Notes: generated from the sequence alone by a model not told the origin. A stretch of DNA of 64,000 nucleotides from Acidimicrobiales bacterium (GCA_016794585.1 JAEUJM010000047.1:62001-126000), one strand, 5' to 3'. Positions 1-9,026 are shown, counted from the stretch's first letter. Translations and numbers: made by a program.

Positions 1-1
1 C

Positions 2-625
2 AAGCCCCGGCTCTACGTCATCGACGACCCGGCGCCCAACGCGTTCGCCACGGGCCGCAACCCGAAGCACGCCGCGATCGCCGTGACCACCGGCCTGCTC
101 GAGAAGATGAACCGCATCGAGCTCGAGGGCGTGCTCGCCCACGAGCTGAGCCACATCAAGAACGACGACATCCTCGTGTCGACGTTGGCGGTCACCATGG
201 TGGGGGTCGTCGCCCTCCTCGCCGACATCGGCGTGCGCGGGCTGCTCTTCGGCGGCCGCAACCGCAACAGCAACGACGGCGGCAACATCGTCTACCTCGC
301 CCTGATGGCCCTCGCCCTCGTGCTGTTGGTCCTGTCGCCCGTCATCGCCCGCCTCATGCAGTTCGCCGTCTCCCGCAAACGCGAGTCGCTGGCTGACATC
401 TCCGGGGTGGAGATGACCCGCTACCCGCCGGGGCTGATCTCGGCGCTCGAGAAGCTCCAGGCCGACCAGACGGTGGTCCACAGCGCCTCGCGCGCCACGG
501 CCCACCTCTGGATCGAGTCGCCCCTGGCCCGCACGCCCGAAGAGGGCAAGATGTCGAAGCTCAACCGGATGTTCGACACCCACCCGCCGCTCGAGGAGCG
601 CATCGCCGCCCTCCAGGAGCTCTGA
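2..625 (+). CDS. htpX: HtpX-like membrane zinc metalloprotease, C-terminal part (5' end outside window)
   Basis: The frame is open from the window edge, so the N-terminus is missing and only about 207 residues are visible. The zinc motif HELSH is encoded at 140-154. The likely third ligand is the Glu of RESLAD at 383-385. Two hydrophobic stretches follow the HExxH helix, as in HtpX, and the conserved C-terminal FDTHPPLEERI ending is present. HtpX is an inner-membrane M48 protease that degrades damaged membrane proteins. The stop codon is 5 bases before the next gene on the same strand, so co-transcription is likely. Family assignment is firm; the substrate is unknown. Confidence 0.95.
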   Translation, partial: KPRLYVIDDPAPNAFATGRNPKHAAIAVTTGLLEKMNRIELEGVLAHELSHIKNDDILVSTLAVTMVGVVALLADIGVRGLLFGGRNRNSNDGGNIVYLALMALALVLLVLSPVIARLMQFAVSRKRESLADISGVEMTRYPPGLISALEKLQADQTVVHSASRATAHLWIESPLARTPEEGKMSKLNRMFDTHPPLEERIAALQEL

Positions 626-630
626 GCACG

Positions 631-1788
631 ATGTCGTACCGCCGCTGCTTCGCGCGCCTCCTCGCGCCCCTCGTCCTGCTCGTGGCGGTGACGGGGGCCT
701 GTGCCAAGAACGTCGACGGCCCCGAGGCGGCCCCGGACGAGTCGACGACCACGACCACCGCCGCCCCCGCCGGCCCGACCTTCCCGCTCACCGGCCTGCC
801 GAGCGACGACGAGGCGCGCCGCACCCGGCCGGCGCTGGTGGTGAAGATCGACAACAACGAAGGGGCGCGCCCGCCGGTCGGCATCAACCAGGCCGACGTG
901 GTCTACGAGGAGGAGATCGAGGCCGGCTTCACCCGCTTCGCGGCCGTGTTCCAGAGCCAGGACGCCGATCCGGTGGGCCCCATCCGGTCGGCCCGCATCT
1001 CCGACATCGAGCTCCTCGCCAACCTGAACCGGCCGCTGCTGGCGTGGTCCGGGGCCAACCCGGTGACGGCATCGGCCATCCGGTCGGCCGACCTCGTCGA
1101 CGTGGGCTTCGACGCCGTCACCGACGAGTACGACCGCGCCACCAACCGGCCCGCCCCCTCCAACCTCTTCGCCACCACGACTGGTCTCTACGCCCACGCC
1201 GGCGACGCCCGCTTCGCCCCCGCGCTGTTCCAGTACGACACCGACACGGCGACCGCCGACGCGACGACCACGACCGCCCCCGCGGGTGCGGTGCCGTCCA
1301 CGACCGTGGCGGCGGCAGGCGCGCCGACGCCGGTCGCCGGCGGTCGGGTGGCCTTCCGGTCGCGCGACATCGCGTACGTGTGGGACGAGACGCGGGCGGG
1401 TTGGGTCCGTTTCCAGGACGGCACGCCCTACGCCGACGACAAGAACGAGGTCGCGGCGCCGGCCAACGTGGTGTTCCTCTACATCGACTACGTGTGCTGC
1501 CCGACCGTGCCCGGCACGCCGGAGGCGCAGACCGTGGGCGAGGGGGACGCCGCGGTGTTCGTGGACGGCCACTTCATCGACGCCCGCTGGTCGCGGCCGT
1601 CCGCCGCCGACGTCTGGAACCTCACCGACAAGGCCACCGGCCAGCCCGTCCTGCTCACGCCGGGGCGCACGTGGGTCGAGCTGGCCAACCCCGGCACGGG
1701 CAGCTTCGTCGAGCCGACCGAGGCGACCGAGCTACTGGCGCTCGCCGCCCAACCGATCACCTCGGATCTCGGTACCCCCGAGTTCTAG
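631..1788 (+). CDS. DUF3048 (YerB-like) putative lipoprotein
   Basis: 385 residues. The N-terminus is a signal peptide with a Cys at residue 25 (VTGAC), an imperfect lipobox, so it is probably an exported lipoprotein. A short Thr-rich linker follows, then the DUF3048 core with the family-typical stretches IDNN, GINQADVVYEE, GPIRSARISDI and WSGANP. A second Thr/Ala-rich insert sits near residues 208-235, and the C-terminal DUF3048 domain follows. YerB-type proteins are widespread in Gram-positives and have no settled function. It starts 5 bases after htpX. The family call is good; the role is unknown. Confidence 0.85.
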   Translation: MSYRRCFARLLAPLVLLVAVTGACAKNVDGPEAAPDESTTTTTAAPAGPTFPLTGLPSDDEARRTRPALVVKIDNNEGARPPVGINQADVVYEEEIEAGFTRFAAVFQSQDADPVGPIRSARISDIELLANLNRPLLAWSGANPVTASAIRSADLVDVGFDAVTDEYDRATNRPAPSNLFATTTGLYAHAGDARFAPALFQYDTDTATADATTTTAPAGAVPSTTVAAAGAPTPVAGGRVAFRSRDIAYVWDETRAGWVRFQDGTPYADDKNEVAAPANVVFLYIDYVCCPTVPGTPEAQTVGEGDAAVFVDGHFIDARWSRPSAADVWNLTDKATGQPVLLTPGRTWVELANPGTGSFVEPTEATELLALAAQPITSDLGTPEF

Positions 1789-1797
1789 GTCGGGCCG

Positions 1798-1803
1798 TAG
1801 ACT
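1798..1803 (+). promoter_or_regulatory. -10 box (TAGACT) of a leaderless pdxS promoter
   Basis: TAGACT fits the actinobacterial -10 pattern TAnnnT and ends 6 bases before the pdxS ATG at 1810. Transcription would therefore begin at or next to the start codon. No Shine-Dalgarno sequence precedes this ATG. The same hexamer at the same distance precedes apt. Confidence 0.6.
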
Positions 1804-1809
1804 CGGCCC

Positions 1810-2724
1810 ATGGCTGAGAACGAAGCAGCGAGCAGCGGATCCATCGGACGCGAAACCGGCACCGTGCGGGTCAAGCGGGGGCTGGCCGAGATGCTCAAGG
1901 GCGGCGTCATCATGGACGTGGTCGACCCCGAGCAGGCCAAGATCGCCGAGGACGCCGGCGCCACCGCGGTGATGGCGCTCGAGCGGGTGCCGTCGGACAT
2001 CCGGCGCGACGGCGGCGTGGCCCGCATGAGCGATCCCGAGATGATCGAGGGCATCAAGGCCGTGGTCACCATCCCGGTGATGGCGAAGGCCCGCATCGGC
2101 CACTTCGCCGAGGCGCAGATCCTCCAGTCGCTGGGCGTCGACTACGTCGACGAGAGCGAGGTGCTCACCCCCGCCGACGAGGCCCACCACATCGACAAGT
2201 GGGCCTTCACGGTGCCCTTCGTCTGCGGGGCGACGAACCTCGGTGAGGCCCTGCGCCGCATCAGCGAGGGCGCCTGCATGATCCGCTCCAAGGGCGAGGC
2301 GGGCACCGGCAACATCGTCGAGGCCGTACGCCACCTGCGGTCGATCCTCGGCGACATCCGCAAGATCACGCAGGCCGACTCGGCCGAGCTCTACGACTGG
2401 GCCAAGCAGCTCCAGTCGCCGGTCGGCCTCGTCCAGGAGGTCGCCGAGACCGGCACCCTGCCGGTGCCCATGTTCTGCGCCGGCGGCATCGCCACCCCGG
2501 CCGACGCCGCGCTCGTCATGCAGCTCGGGGCCCAGGCCGTGTTCGTGGGCTCGGGCATCTTCAAGAGCGACCAACCGTCGGTGATGGCCAAGGCCATCGT
2601 CGAGGCCACCACCAACTACGCCGACCCCGACATCCTGGCCAAGGTGAGCCGGGGCCTCGGTGGCGCCATGCCCGGCCTGGAGATCGACGCCCTCGACACC
2701 AAGCTCGCCGACCGCGGCTGGTAG
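1810..2724 (+). CDS. pdxS: pyridoxal 5'-phosphate synthase, lyase subunit PdxS
   Basis: 304 residues, normal for the family. PdxS is the (beta/alpha)8 subunit that makes PLP from ribose 5-phosphate, glyceraldehyde 3-phosphate and ammonia, in the DXP-independent route. The first catalytic Lys lies in VMAKARIGH (about residue 93) and the second in RSKGEAGTG. The ammonia-supplying partner pdxT follows directly. The ATG at 1810 is chosen because it sits just after a TAGACT -10 box and gives the family-typical N-terminus before the VKRGLAEML stretch. Confidence 0.97.
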   Translation: MAENEAASSGSIGRETGTVRVKRGLAEMLKGGVIMDVVDPEQAKIAEDAGATAVMALERVPSDIRRDGGVARMSDPEMIEGIKAVVTIPVMAKARIGHFAEAQILQSLGVDYVDESEVLTPADEAHHIDKWAFTVPFVCGATNLGEALRRISEGACMIRSKGEAGTGNIVEAVRHLRSILGDIRKITQADSAELYDWAKQLQSPVGLVQEVAETGTLPVPMFCAGGIATPADAALVMQLGAQAVFVGSGIFKSDQPSVMAKAIVEATTNYADPDILAKVSRGLGGAMPGLEIDALDTKLADRGW

Positions 2725-2731
2725 GGGCGGG

Positions 2732-3433
2732 ATGTCGCTGGAGGCTGCGGAGCGGAGCGAGGCAGCGGCAGCGGGCGAACCGGATCCCGAAGGGGCGCCG
2801 AGGGACGAGGCGCTGGTGATAGGCGTCCTGGCGCTCCAGGGGGCGTCGTCGCTGCACGCGGAGGCGCTGCGGGCGCTGGGCGCCGAGCCCGTCGAGGTGC
2901 GCACGCCCGAGGCACTGGCCGGGGTCGACGCCGTGGTGCTGCCCGGCGGCGAGTCCACCACCATCTCCATGCTCCTCGAGGCCAACGGGCTCTTCGAGCC
3001 CATGGCCGAACGCCTCCGCGGCGGCCTGCCCGCGTTCGGGACGTGTGCGGGCATGATCATGCTCGCCGAGCAGGTGCTCGACGGGCGCTCGGACCAGCGC
3101 AGCTTCGGGGCCATCGACGTCGACGTGCGCCGCAACGCCTTCGGCCGCCAGGTCGACTCGTTCGAGGCGCACCTGCCCGTCGCCGGCCTCGACGGCGGCG
3201 ACTTCCCGGCGGTGTTCATCCGCGCCCCCGTCATCGAGCGGGCCGGCGCCGGCGTCGAGGTGCTCGCCACCGTCGACGGCCTGCCGGTGCTCTGCCGACA
3301 GGGGGCCGTGCTCGTCGCCGCGTTCCACCCCGAGCTCTCCGACGACCTCAGACTGCACCGGCTGTTCCTCGACCACGTATCGTCGCCAGGCCCGGCCGCC
3401 ACCGGCCGCACCCCTTCCTCTTCCCCCGACTGA
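2732..3433 (+). CDS. pdxT: pyridoxal 5'-phosphate synthase, glutaminase subunit PdxT
   Basis: Class I glutamine amidotransferase that feeds ammonia to PdxS. The oxyanion strand GGEST, the nucleophile Cys in FGTCAGM and the His/Glu pair in FHPELSDD are all present. The start is uncertain. ATG 2732, with AGGGG upstream, gives 233 residues. GTG 2816 gives 205 residues beginning at VIGVLALQG, which is where the family normally starts. The extra 28 residues are encoded by a GC-rich element that recurs at 34371-34440, so they may be translated repeat or untranslated. It lies 7 bases after pdxS. Confidence 0.93.
   Translation: MSLEAAERSEAAAAGEPDPEGAPRDEALVIGVLALQGASSLHAEALRALGAEPVEVRTPEALAGVDAVVLPGGESTTISMLLEANGLFEPMAERLRGGLPAFGTCAGMIMLAEQVLDGRSDQRSFGAIDVDVRRNAFGRQVDSFEAHLPVAGLDGGDFPAVFIRAPVIERAGAGVEVLATVDGLPVLCRQGAVLVAAFHPELSDDLRLHRLFLDHVSSPGPAATGRTPSSSPD
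2746..2808 (+). repeat. dispersed GC-rich element, copy A
   Basis: It contains GGAGCGGAGCG (2749-2759) and, 21 bases later, CGGATCCCGAAGGGGCG (2781-2797). The same two blocks, 22 bases apart, occur at 34380-34429, where the second block matches at 15 of 17 bases. Copy A lies between pdxS and the conserved part of pdxT and is read as the PdxT N-terminal extension if translation starts at 2732. Confidence 0.5.
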
Positions 3434-3452
3434 CCCGACCCGGGAGCCATCG

Positions 3453-4202
3453 ATGTCCGGACACTCCAAGTGGGCCACCATCAAGCACAAGAAGGGCGCC
3501 GCCGACAAGGCCCGCGGCAAGCTCTTCGCCAAGCTCATCCGCCAGGTCGAGGTGGCGGCCCGTGAAGGGGGCGGCGACCTCGACGCCAACGCCACCCTGC
3601 GCACGATGTACCAGAAGGCCCGTGACGCCTCGGTGCCGCTCGACACGATCGAGCGGGCCATCAAGCGCGGCACCGGCGACCTCGAGGGGGTCATCTACGA
3701 GCAGGTCACCTACGAGGGCTACGCCCCCCACGGTGTGGCCGTGCTGGTCGAGGTGCTCACCGACAACCGCAACCGCACCGGCTCGGACATCCGCAGCCTC
3801 TTCTCCCGCAGCGGCGGCAACCTGGCCGAGCCCGGCGCCGTGAGCTGGCAGTTCGAGCGCAAGGGGGTGGTGATCCTGCCGAACTCCGTCGAGGAGGACG
3901 CGCTCATGGAGATCACCATCGAGGCCGGCGCCGACGACCTCGTCGACGAGGGCGACACGTGGCGGGTCACCTCCGGCCCGAGCGAGCTGCCCGCGGTCCG
4001 GGCGGCCCTCGAGGGGGCCGGCATCGCGTTCGACTCGGCCGACGTGACGATGGTGCCCAGCACCACCATCGCGCTCGACACCGCCGACGCGGCCAAGGCC
4101 GTCCTGCGCCTCATCGACGCCCTCGACGACCTCGACGACGTGCAGGACGTCTACGCCAACTTCGACATCCCGATGGAGATCCTCGAGAACATCGAGGCCT
4201 GA
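3453..4202 (+). CDS. yebC: YebC/PmpR family protein
   Basis: 249 residues with the invariant N-terminus GHSKWATIKHKKG. The YebC/TACO1 family has been described as transcriptional regulators (PmpR) and as factors that help ribosomes through polyproline stretches. Either way it is a conserved cytosolic protein. In many actinobacteria it lies between pdxT and ruvC, as here except that a minus-strand block is inserted. A GGGAG sequence precedes the ATG. The family call is certain; the exact role in this organism is inferred. Confidence 0.95.
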   Translation: MSGHSKWATIKHKKGAADKARGKLFAKLIRQVEVAAREGGGDLDANATLRTMYQKARDASVPLDTIERAIKRGTGDLEGVIYEQVTYEGYAPHGVAVLVEVLTDNRNRTGSDIRSLFSRSGGNLAEPGAVSWQFERKGVVILPNSVEEDALMEITIEAGADDLVDEGDTWRVTSGPSELPAVRAALEGAGIAFDSADVTMVPSTTIALDTADAAKAVLRLIDALDDLDDVQDVYANFDIPMEILENIEA

Positions 4203-4239
4203 GGCAGAGGCGGCGCCGCGCCCAGTTCGCCCAGATCGC

Positions 4240-5922
4240 TCAGGTGGGCCGGGTGGCGACCTTCCAGACGGGGAGCGGCTCGCGCAGGCCCTTGAGATCG
4301 ATCTCGCCCACGAAGTCCATCGGGAAGTCGGCGGGCAGCCGCTCCCGGGTCGCGGGGCCGAGCACGATGTCGCCGGGGCCGCCGACGCCTTCGAGGCGGG
4401 CGGCCACGTTCACGGTGTTGCCGAGGACGGTGTAGTCCACCCGCCGGCTGCTGCCGATGTCGCCCACCACGACCGGCCCGCTGTTCAGGGCCACCCGGAT
4501 CTCGATGGGGCGCTGGCCCGCCTCGACCCGGCGCTGGTTCTGCCGCGCCAGCCGGAAGCGCAGGTCGAGCGCCGCCCGCAGGGCGTGCTCGGCGTGGTCG
4601 TCGGAGGCGACCGGGGCGCCGAAGAACGCCATCACCGCGTCGCCGATGAACTTGTCGAGGGTGCCGCCGTGGTCGAACACGGCCTCGACGGCCTCGGTGA
4701 AGAAGGCGTCCAGGAGGCGGGCCACCCCGGCGGGGCTGAGCTCCTGGGAGGCGGACGTGAAGCCCACGAGGTCGGCGAAGAGGACAGTGACGTCGGCCTG
4801 GCGCAGTGCCGAGGTGTCCTCGGCGACCCCGCCGTGCTGGAGGGCCTCGATCATCGTGGGCGAGTGGTAGCGCTCGAGGTAGCGCCGCGCCTCGCGCTCG
4901 CGCTCGGCGTCCTGGGCGTGGCGCAGCGCCCGCACGGCCACCGCGAGGTTGTTGGCCATCGCGGTCAGGAGATCGAGCGCCGCCGCGGTGAACGGGTGGT
5001 GGGGGACGAGGGCATCGACGTAGATGACGCCGCTCACGTCGTCGCCGGACCACAGGGGCGCGCACATGGCGGCACGGATGTCGTGTGCCCTCATCGACCG
5101 ACTGGCGGCCTGGGGGTCGAGGGTCATGTCCCCGGTGGCCACCGAGGCACGCTCGGCGAGGACCCGGCGGACGATGCTCATCGAGAGGGGGAGCGCGCCG
5201 TCGGGGTGCTGCACGCGGTCGCCGACGCGCGCCACGCGGTCCACCACCTGCCCCTCGGCGTCGGTGAACAGGATCCAGCCTCGGTCGACCCCCAAGGCGT
5301 GGAACGCCACGTCGAGGGTCTGGCGGGCGGCCTCGTCGACGTCGGCGGCCGTGCGCAACTCGTGGGCGAGGCGGGTGAGGTAGCCGACGGCCAGGCCCGA
5401 GTAGGGGTGGTCGGGGTCGTCGGGTGCTTCGCCGGCGTCGTGGGTGGTGTCGGCCTCGGGGGCGGGGGTCGACGCGGGCGTCCCTTCGACGTCGCGGGAG
5501 AGCCCGAGGGAGTCGGCGAACTCGGCGACCGGACGCACGAGGCCCGGGGGCGCGGCCGGGGCCGGTCCGTCCGCCCCCTCTGCGTCGACGTCGGGGGACT
5601 CGCCGAGGCTCGACCGGTCGGCGGCGAGGTCCTCGCCGGCCACGTCCTCGACGGTGAAGTCCACCGTGCCGATGGTGATGACATCGCCCGGCCGGAGGTC
5701 GGCCTCGTCGGCGACGTCGTCGTTGACCCGCAGGCCGTACCGGCTCTCGAGGTCCCGGATCCACCACCGGCCGCCGTCGTGCAGCACGACGGCGTGGTGG
5801 CGTGAGGTCACCCGGTCGATCAGCACGACGTCGTTGTCCTCGGCCCGGCCGAGGGTGGTCTCGAGGCGGTCGAGCACAACGGTGTGCTCGACCCCGCCGA
5901 TCACCCCCCGGAGCTGCAGCAC
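4240..5922 (-). CDS. FHA-GAF-class III adenylate/guanylate cyclase
   Basis: 560 residues. An FHA domain at about 1-93 has GR at 25-26 and SRHH at 40-43, typical phosphothreonine-binding positions. An acidic/Pro linker follows, then a GAF sensor domain (about 190-335), a charged helical linker (336-365) and a class III cyclase domain (about 376-545). Metal-binding Asp384 (FADLVGFT) and Asp428 (FIGDAVM), a Lys424-type purine contact and the transition-state Asn505/Arg509 (GNTVNVAAR) are all present, so it should be active. Substrate (ATP or GTP) cannot be fixed from sequence, but ATP is likely. No membrane segment is seen. The GTG start follows a TAACCT box by 7 bases. Confidence 0.9.
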   Translation of the reverse strand: MLQLRGVIGGVEHTVVLDRLETTLGRAEDNDVVLIDRVTSRHHAVVLHDGGRWWIRDLESRYGLRVNDDVADEADLRPGDVITIGTVDFTVEDVAGEDLAADRSSLGESPDVDAEGADGPAPAAPPGLVRPVAEFADSLGLSRDVEGTPASTPAPEADTTHDAGEAPDDPDHPYSGLAVGYLTRLAHELRTAADVDEAARQTLDVAFHALGVDRGWILFTDAEGQVVDRVARVGDRVQHPDGALPLSMSIVRRVLAERASVATGDMTLDPQAASRSMRAHDIRAAMCAPLWSGDDVSGVIYVDALVPHHPFTAAALDLLTAMANNLAVAVRALRHAQDAEREREARRYLERYHSPTMIEALQHGGVAEDTSALRQADVTVLFADLVGFTSASQELSPAGVARLLDAFFTEAVEAVFDHGGTLDKFIGDAVMAFFGAPVASDDHAEHALRAALDLRFRLARQNQRRVEAGQRPIEIRVALNSGPVVVGDIGSSRRVDYTVLGNTVNVAARLEGVGGPGDIVLGPATRERLPADFPMDFVGEIDLKGLREPLPVWKVATRPT

Positions 5923-5929
5923 CCGGGAG

Positions 5930-5935
5930 AGGTTA
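5930..5935 (-). promoter_or_regulatory. -10 box (TAACCT) of a leaderless cyclase promoter
   Basis: On the minus strand TAACCT ends 7 bases before the GTG at 5922, which suggests the cyclase has its own leaderless transcript inside the 39-base gap after the permease gene. Confidence 0.5.
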
Positions 5936-5961
5936 GGAGGCGGCCCCCGGGCCGCGCCGCG

Positions 5962-6786
5962 TCAGATCCCGTCGGCCACACCGAGCAAGCGGGCCCGGGT
6001 CACGGCCCGCATGCCACGGGTCAGGCCCAGGAGGGCGATGATCCAGGCGACCGCACCGATCCAGATGGAGGCGGACCCGGCGCCGAAGAGCGCCCCGGTC
6101 GACTGGCTGTAGGCCACCATGATGAGGGGCAGGGTCACGAGGCCGGACGCCTGTTGGGCCGCCGCGGTGCTCTTCACCCGGGCCGACAGGCGCAGCACGA
6201 GCGAGAGGGTGAGGGCCAGGAAGGGCGGCACGACCCAGAGCATCAGGATCCACCACTGCTTGGTGGGGAAGAACCAGCCGCCCACCTCGGGGCCGACGAT
6301 GAGGTTGACCACCAGCGAGTAGACGCCGAAGCCCACCAACGTGGTGAGGTACCCCGGGATCAGGCTGGCGATCAGCTTGCCGAGGTAGATCTCCTTCACG
6401 TTGGCGGGGGAGTGGGCGAGGAACTCACCGGTGCCCCGCTCGCGCTCGCCGACGATGGTGGCGGCGCCGACCGCGGTCGAGATGGTGAGCGGCACCACCA
6501 CCGCCACGGGGGCGAACAGGTAGACGGCCATCGCGTAGGACGCCCGGCCCGCAGGGGAGTCGCCCTGGATGGCCTGCTGGGCCTGGGCGGGGAGGACCTC
6601 GAGGGCGTTCGAGAGCTGCTGCACCGCGTTGATGTCGCCGACGCGGGTGATGGCGAGCAACAAGATGGTGGGCACCACGAAGAAGAAGATCGACCCGAGG
6701 ATGCCCATCGGCATCCAGAAGTCCTTGGCCTGGATGAGCTGGCGCAGGTCGGTGCGGGCCACGGTGCGGACGCGTCCCCAGTTCAT
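5962..6786 (-). CDS. ABC transporter permease (ABC-2 type)
   Basis: 274 residues from the ATG at 6786, which overlaps the end of the ATPase gene by 4 bases (ATGA). About six membrane-spanning segments are visible. The ERERGTGEFL stretch after TM2 is characteristic of ABC-2/NatB-type export permeases. It pairs with the upstream ATPase as a probable exporter. The cargo cannot be told from sequence. A longer open frame to 7218 overlaps the ATPase and is not credible. Confidence 0.88.
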   Translation of the reverse strand: MNWGRVRTVARTDLRQLIQAKDFWMPMGILGSIFFFVVPTILLLAITRVGDINAVQQLSNALEVLPAQAQQAIQGDSPAGRASYAMAVYLFAPVAVVVPLTISTAVGAATIVGERERGTGEFLAHSPANVKEIYLGKLIASLIPGYLTTLVGFGVYSLVVNLIVGPEVGGWFFPTKQWWILMLWVVPPFLALTLSLVLRLSARVKSTAAAQQASGLVTLPLIMVAYSQSTGALFGAGSASIWIGAVAWIIALLGLTRGMRAVTRARLLGVADGI

Positions 6787-7838
6787 GCCGCCACCTCCTC
6801 GGCCTTGACGTGGCCTCTCTCGGAGAAGGCCTCCCGTCCGTCCCGGACCGCGAAGTAGAGGTCCTCGAGCGACGGGATGTGGGGCTCGACCCTGGTCACG
6901 CGCACGCCCTGTTGCGCGAGGGCGAAGACGATCTCCGGGACGCGGGCCAGGTCGTCGAGCTGCACGGTGGCGGCGCCTGCGGCGGCCCCTGCACCCGAGG
7001 CGGCGAGGCCCCGGTCGTCGCGGTCGTAGGCGAGCACGCCGTCGAGGCCCGCGAGGCAGTCCAGACCGGCGGGATCCTCGGCGTCGAGGCGCACCACCAG
7101 ATTGGGCCAGAACCGCTTGGTGAGCTCGCCCGGCGGACCGGCGATGAGGTCGGTGCCGGCGTCGAGCACCACGACCTGCTCGGCGAGCCCCTCCGCCTCG
7201 AGCAGGAGGTGGGTGCACATGACCACGGTCGAGCCGCTGTCGGCCATCTCCCGGATGAGCTCGAGCACGGCGTGCGACGACTCGGGGTCGAGGCCCGACG
7301 TGGGCTCGTCGAACAACAGGAGGTCCGGCCCGTGCATCACCGAGCGGGCGAGGGCGAGCCGGGTCTTCATGCCGGTGGAGTAGCCGCCCACCTGCTGGTC
7401 GAGGGCCTGCTCGATGCCGAAGCGGGCGGCCGACTCACGGATGGCGGTGGCGGCGACCTCGCCACGTCCCAGGCCGTACAGCTCGGCGGAGTAGAGCAGG
7501 TTGTCCCACCCGCTCAGGCGGTCGTAGAGGGCGGGCTTCGCCGACACGACCCCGCAGCGGGTGCGCACCTCCTCGCCGTCGACGGTGGGATCGAGACCGA
7601 ACACCCGCACGGCGCCCTCGTCCGGGTCGAGCGCGCCGGTGATCATGCGGATCGCGGTGGTCTTGCCGGCCCCGTTCGGCCCGAGCAGCACGGTGATGCT
7701 GTTGGCCGGCGCCAGCAAGGTGAGGTCGTCGAGCGCCTTCACCTCGCCGAAGCCCCGCGACACCGAGCGCAGCTCGACCGCGAGCTCCGGGGAGTCGGTG
7801 GCGGGGGAGGGGTCGGGAGGCGCCGTGGAGAGGGTCAC
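6783..7838 (-). CDS. ABC transporter ATP-binding protein
   Basis: 351 residues. Walker A is GPNGAGKTT, the signature is YSTGMKTRLALARS (a Met variant of LSGGQ, common in ABC-2 exporters), Walker B is LLLFDEPTSGLDP, and the switch His is in CTHLLLEAE. A C-terminal extension of about 110 residues follows the nucleotide-binding domain. It is translationally coupled to the permease. The operon is divergent from ruvC across 85 bases. NatA-like by architecture; substrate unknown. Confidence 0.92.
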   Translation of the reverse strand: MTLSTAPPDPSPATDSPELAVELRSVSRGFGEVKALDDLTLLAPANSITVLLGPNGAGKTTAIRMITGALDPDEGAVRVFGLDPTVDGEEVRTRCGVVSAKPALYDRLSGWDNLLYSAELYGLGRGEVAATAIRESAARFGIEQALDQQVGGYSTGMKTRLALARSVMHGPDLLLFDEPTSGLDPESSHAVLELIREMADSGSTVVMCTHLLLEAEGLAEQVVVLDAGTDLIAGPPGELTKRFWPNLVVRLDAEDPAGLDCLAGLDGVLAYDRDDRGLAASGAGAAAGAATVQLDDLARVPEIVFALAQQGVRVTRVEPHIPSLEDLYFAVRDGREAFSERGHVKAEEVAA

Positions 7839-7908
7839 GGAGGTTCCATCGGCACCCCCGTGCCGGGCTGTAGCCCGTCGGATCCGCGCGCCGGTGGGGC
7901 GTGCCCAC

Positions 7909-7914
7909 TACCCT
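7909..7914 (+). promoter_or_regulatory. -10 box (TACCCT) upstream of ruvC
   Basis: TACCCT ends 9 bases before the ruvC ATG at 7924, and no Shine-Dalgarno is visible. A leaderless or very short leader transcript for ruvCAB is likely. Confidence 0.5.
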
Positions 7915-7923
7915 TGCGTACGT

Positions 7924-8424
7924 ATGTTCGTGCTCGGGATCGACCCCGGCCTCTCGCGCTGCGGCTACGGGTGCGTCGAGGCGCGCCCCGACGGTCCCCG
8001 CGCCGTGGCCATCGGGGTGATCACCACGCCCGCGTCCGAGCCGCTCCCGCAGCGGCTGGCCGAGCTCCAGGCGGAGCTGCGGGCCCTCCTGGTCGAGCTC
8101 CAGCCGCAGGCCGTCGCCGTCGAGCGGGTCTTCTTCCAGAACAACGTGCGCACCGCCATGTCCGTCGGGCAGGCCAGCGGGCTGGCCATGGCCGAGGCGG
8201 TGGCCGCCGGCTGCGAAGTGGTGCAGTACACCCCGAACCAGGTCAAGGAGGCGGTGACCGGACACGGCGCCGCGGACAAGGAGATGGTGCAGACCATGGT
8301 CCAGACGCTCCTGCGGCTCCCGGCGCCGCCGCGGCCCGCCGACGCCGCCGATGCGGCCGCGCTCGCGCTCTGCCACCTCGCCTACGAGCCCACACGGCGC
8401 GCCGTCGCTCGGGTGGCCCCGTGA
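7924..8424 (+). CDS. ruvC: Holliday junction resolvase RuvC
   Basis: 166 residues beginning at the family-typical FVLGIDPGLSRCGYG. Catalytic acidic residues are Asp7, Glu67 (AVERVF) and the C-terminal Asp pair in ADAADAAALAL. RuvC cuts Holliday junctions after RuvAB branch migration. The frame is open further upstream, but the ATG at 7924 fits both homology and the TACCCT box. Its GTGA overlap with ruvA shows translational coupling. Confidence 0.97.
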   Translation: MFVLGIDPGLSRCGYGCVEARPDGPRAVAIGVITTPASEPLPQRLAELQAELRALLVELQPQAVAVERVFFQNNVRTAMSVGQASGLAMAEAVAAGCEVVQYTPNQVKEAVTGHGAADKEMVQTMVQTLLRLPAPPRPADAADAAALALCHLAYEPTRRAVARVAP

Positions 8425-9026
8425 TCGGCTCGCTGCGGGGCACCCTGCTCGACCGGGGCGTGGGTGGCGCCGAGGTGCTCGTCGAGGTCGCCGGCGTCGG
8501 CTATCGGGTCACGGTGTCCCCGGCGACGGCCGTGGCGGTGGGCGAGGTCGGCGACGAGGTCTTCCTCCACATCCACCACCACATCCGTGAGGACGCGCAG
8601 ACCCTCTACGGCTTCCCCTCCCGTGAGGAGCGCGTGTGCTTCGAGGCGCTGCTGAGCGCCCACGGGGTCGGCCCCGCGCTGGCGCTGGCGATCTTGTCGG
8701 TCCACGATCCGGTCGGCCTCCAGCAGGTGCTGGCCGATGACGACCTCGACGCGCTGTGCCTCGTTCCCGGGGTCGGCCGCAAGACCGCCACGCGCCTGCT
8801 CATGGAGCTCAAGTCGCGGCTCGACCTCGGCGACCTCGACCTCACCCGCATCGAGGGCGCCGACGGGTCGCCCGGGGCGTCCTCGCGCAAGGACGTCCAC
8901 GATGCCCTCGAGGGTCTGGGTTACGGCCCCGACGAGATCCGGGAGGTCCTGCACGACCTGCCGGCAGAGGGCGACAGCGCGCTGTTGCTGCGCGTGGCCC
9001 TCCAGCGCCTGGCGGTGGCCTCGTGA
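8421..9026 (+). CDS. ruvA: Holliday junction branch migration protein RuvA
   Basis: 201 residues starting at GTG 8421 ([10 protein letters not shown]). It has the N-terminal OB-fold, two helix-hairpin-helix motifs (around [11 protein letters not shown] and [12 protein letters not shown]) and a C-terminal RuvB-binding domain (DALEGLGY). RuvA binds the four-way junction and loads RuvB. It overlaps ruvC and ruvB by 4 bases on each side. Confidence 0.97.
   Translation: MIGSLRGTLLDRGVGGAEVLVEVAGVGYRVTVSPATAVAVGEVGDEVFLHIHHHIREDAQTLYGFPSREERVCFEALLSAHGVGPALALAILSVHDPVGLQQVLADDDLDALCLVPGVGRKTATRLLMELKSRLDLGDLDLTRIEGADGSPGASSRKDVHDALEGLGYGPDEIREVLHDLPAEGDSALLLRVALQRLAVAS

Noticed and set aside
1732..3450. 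572-codon minus-strand frame across pdxS-pdxT
   Set aside because: Shadow frame; no domain, and both plus-strand genes carry catalytic residues.
6810..8420. Long plus-strand 5' extension of the ruvA frame (738 codons in all)
   Set aside because: It runs antisense to the ABC ATPase and through ruvC. The family N-terminus begins at GTG 8421.
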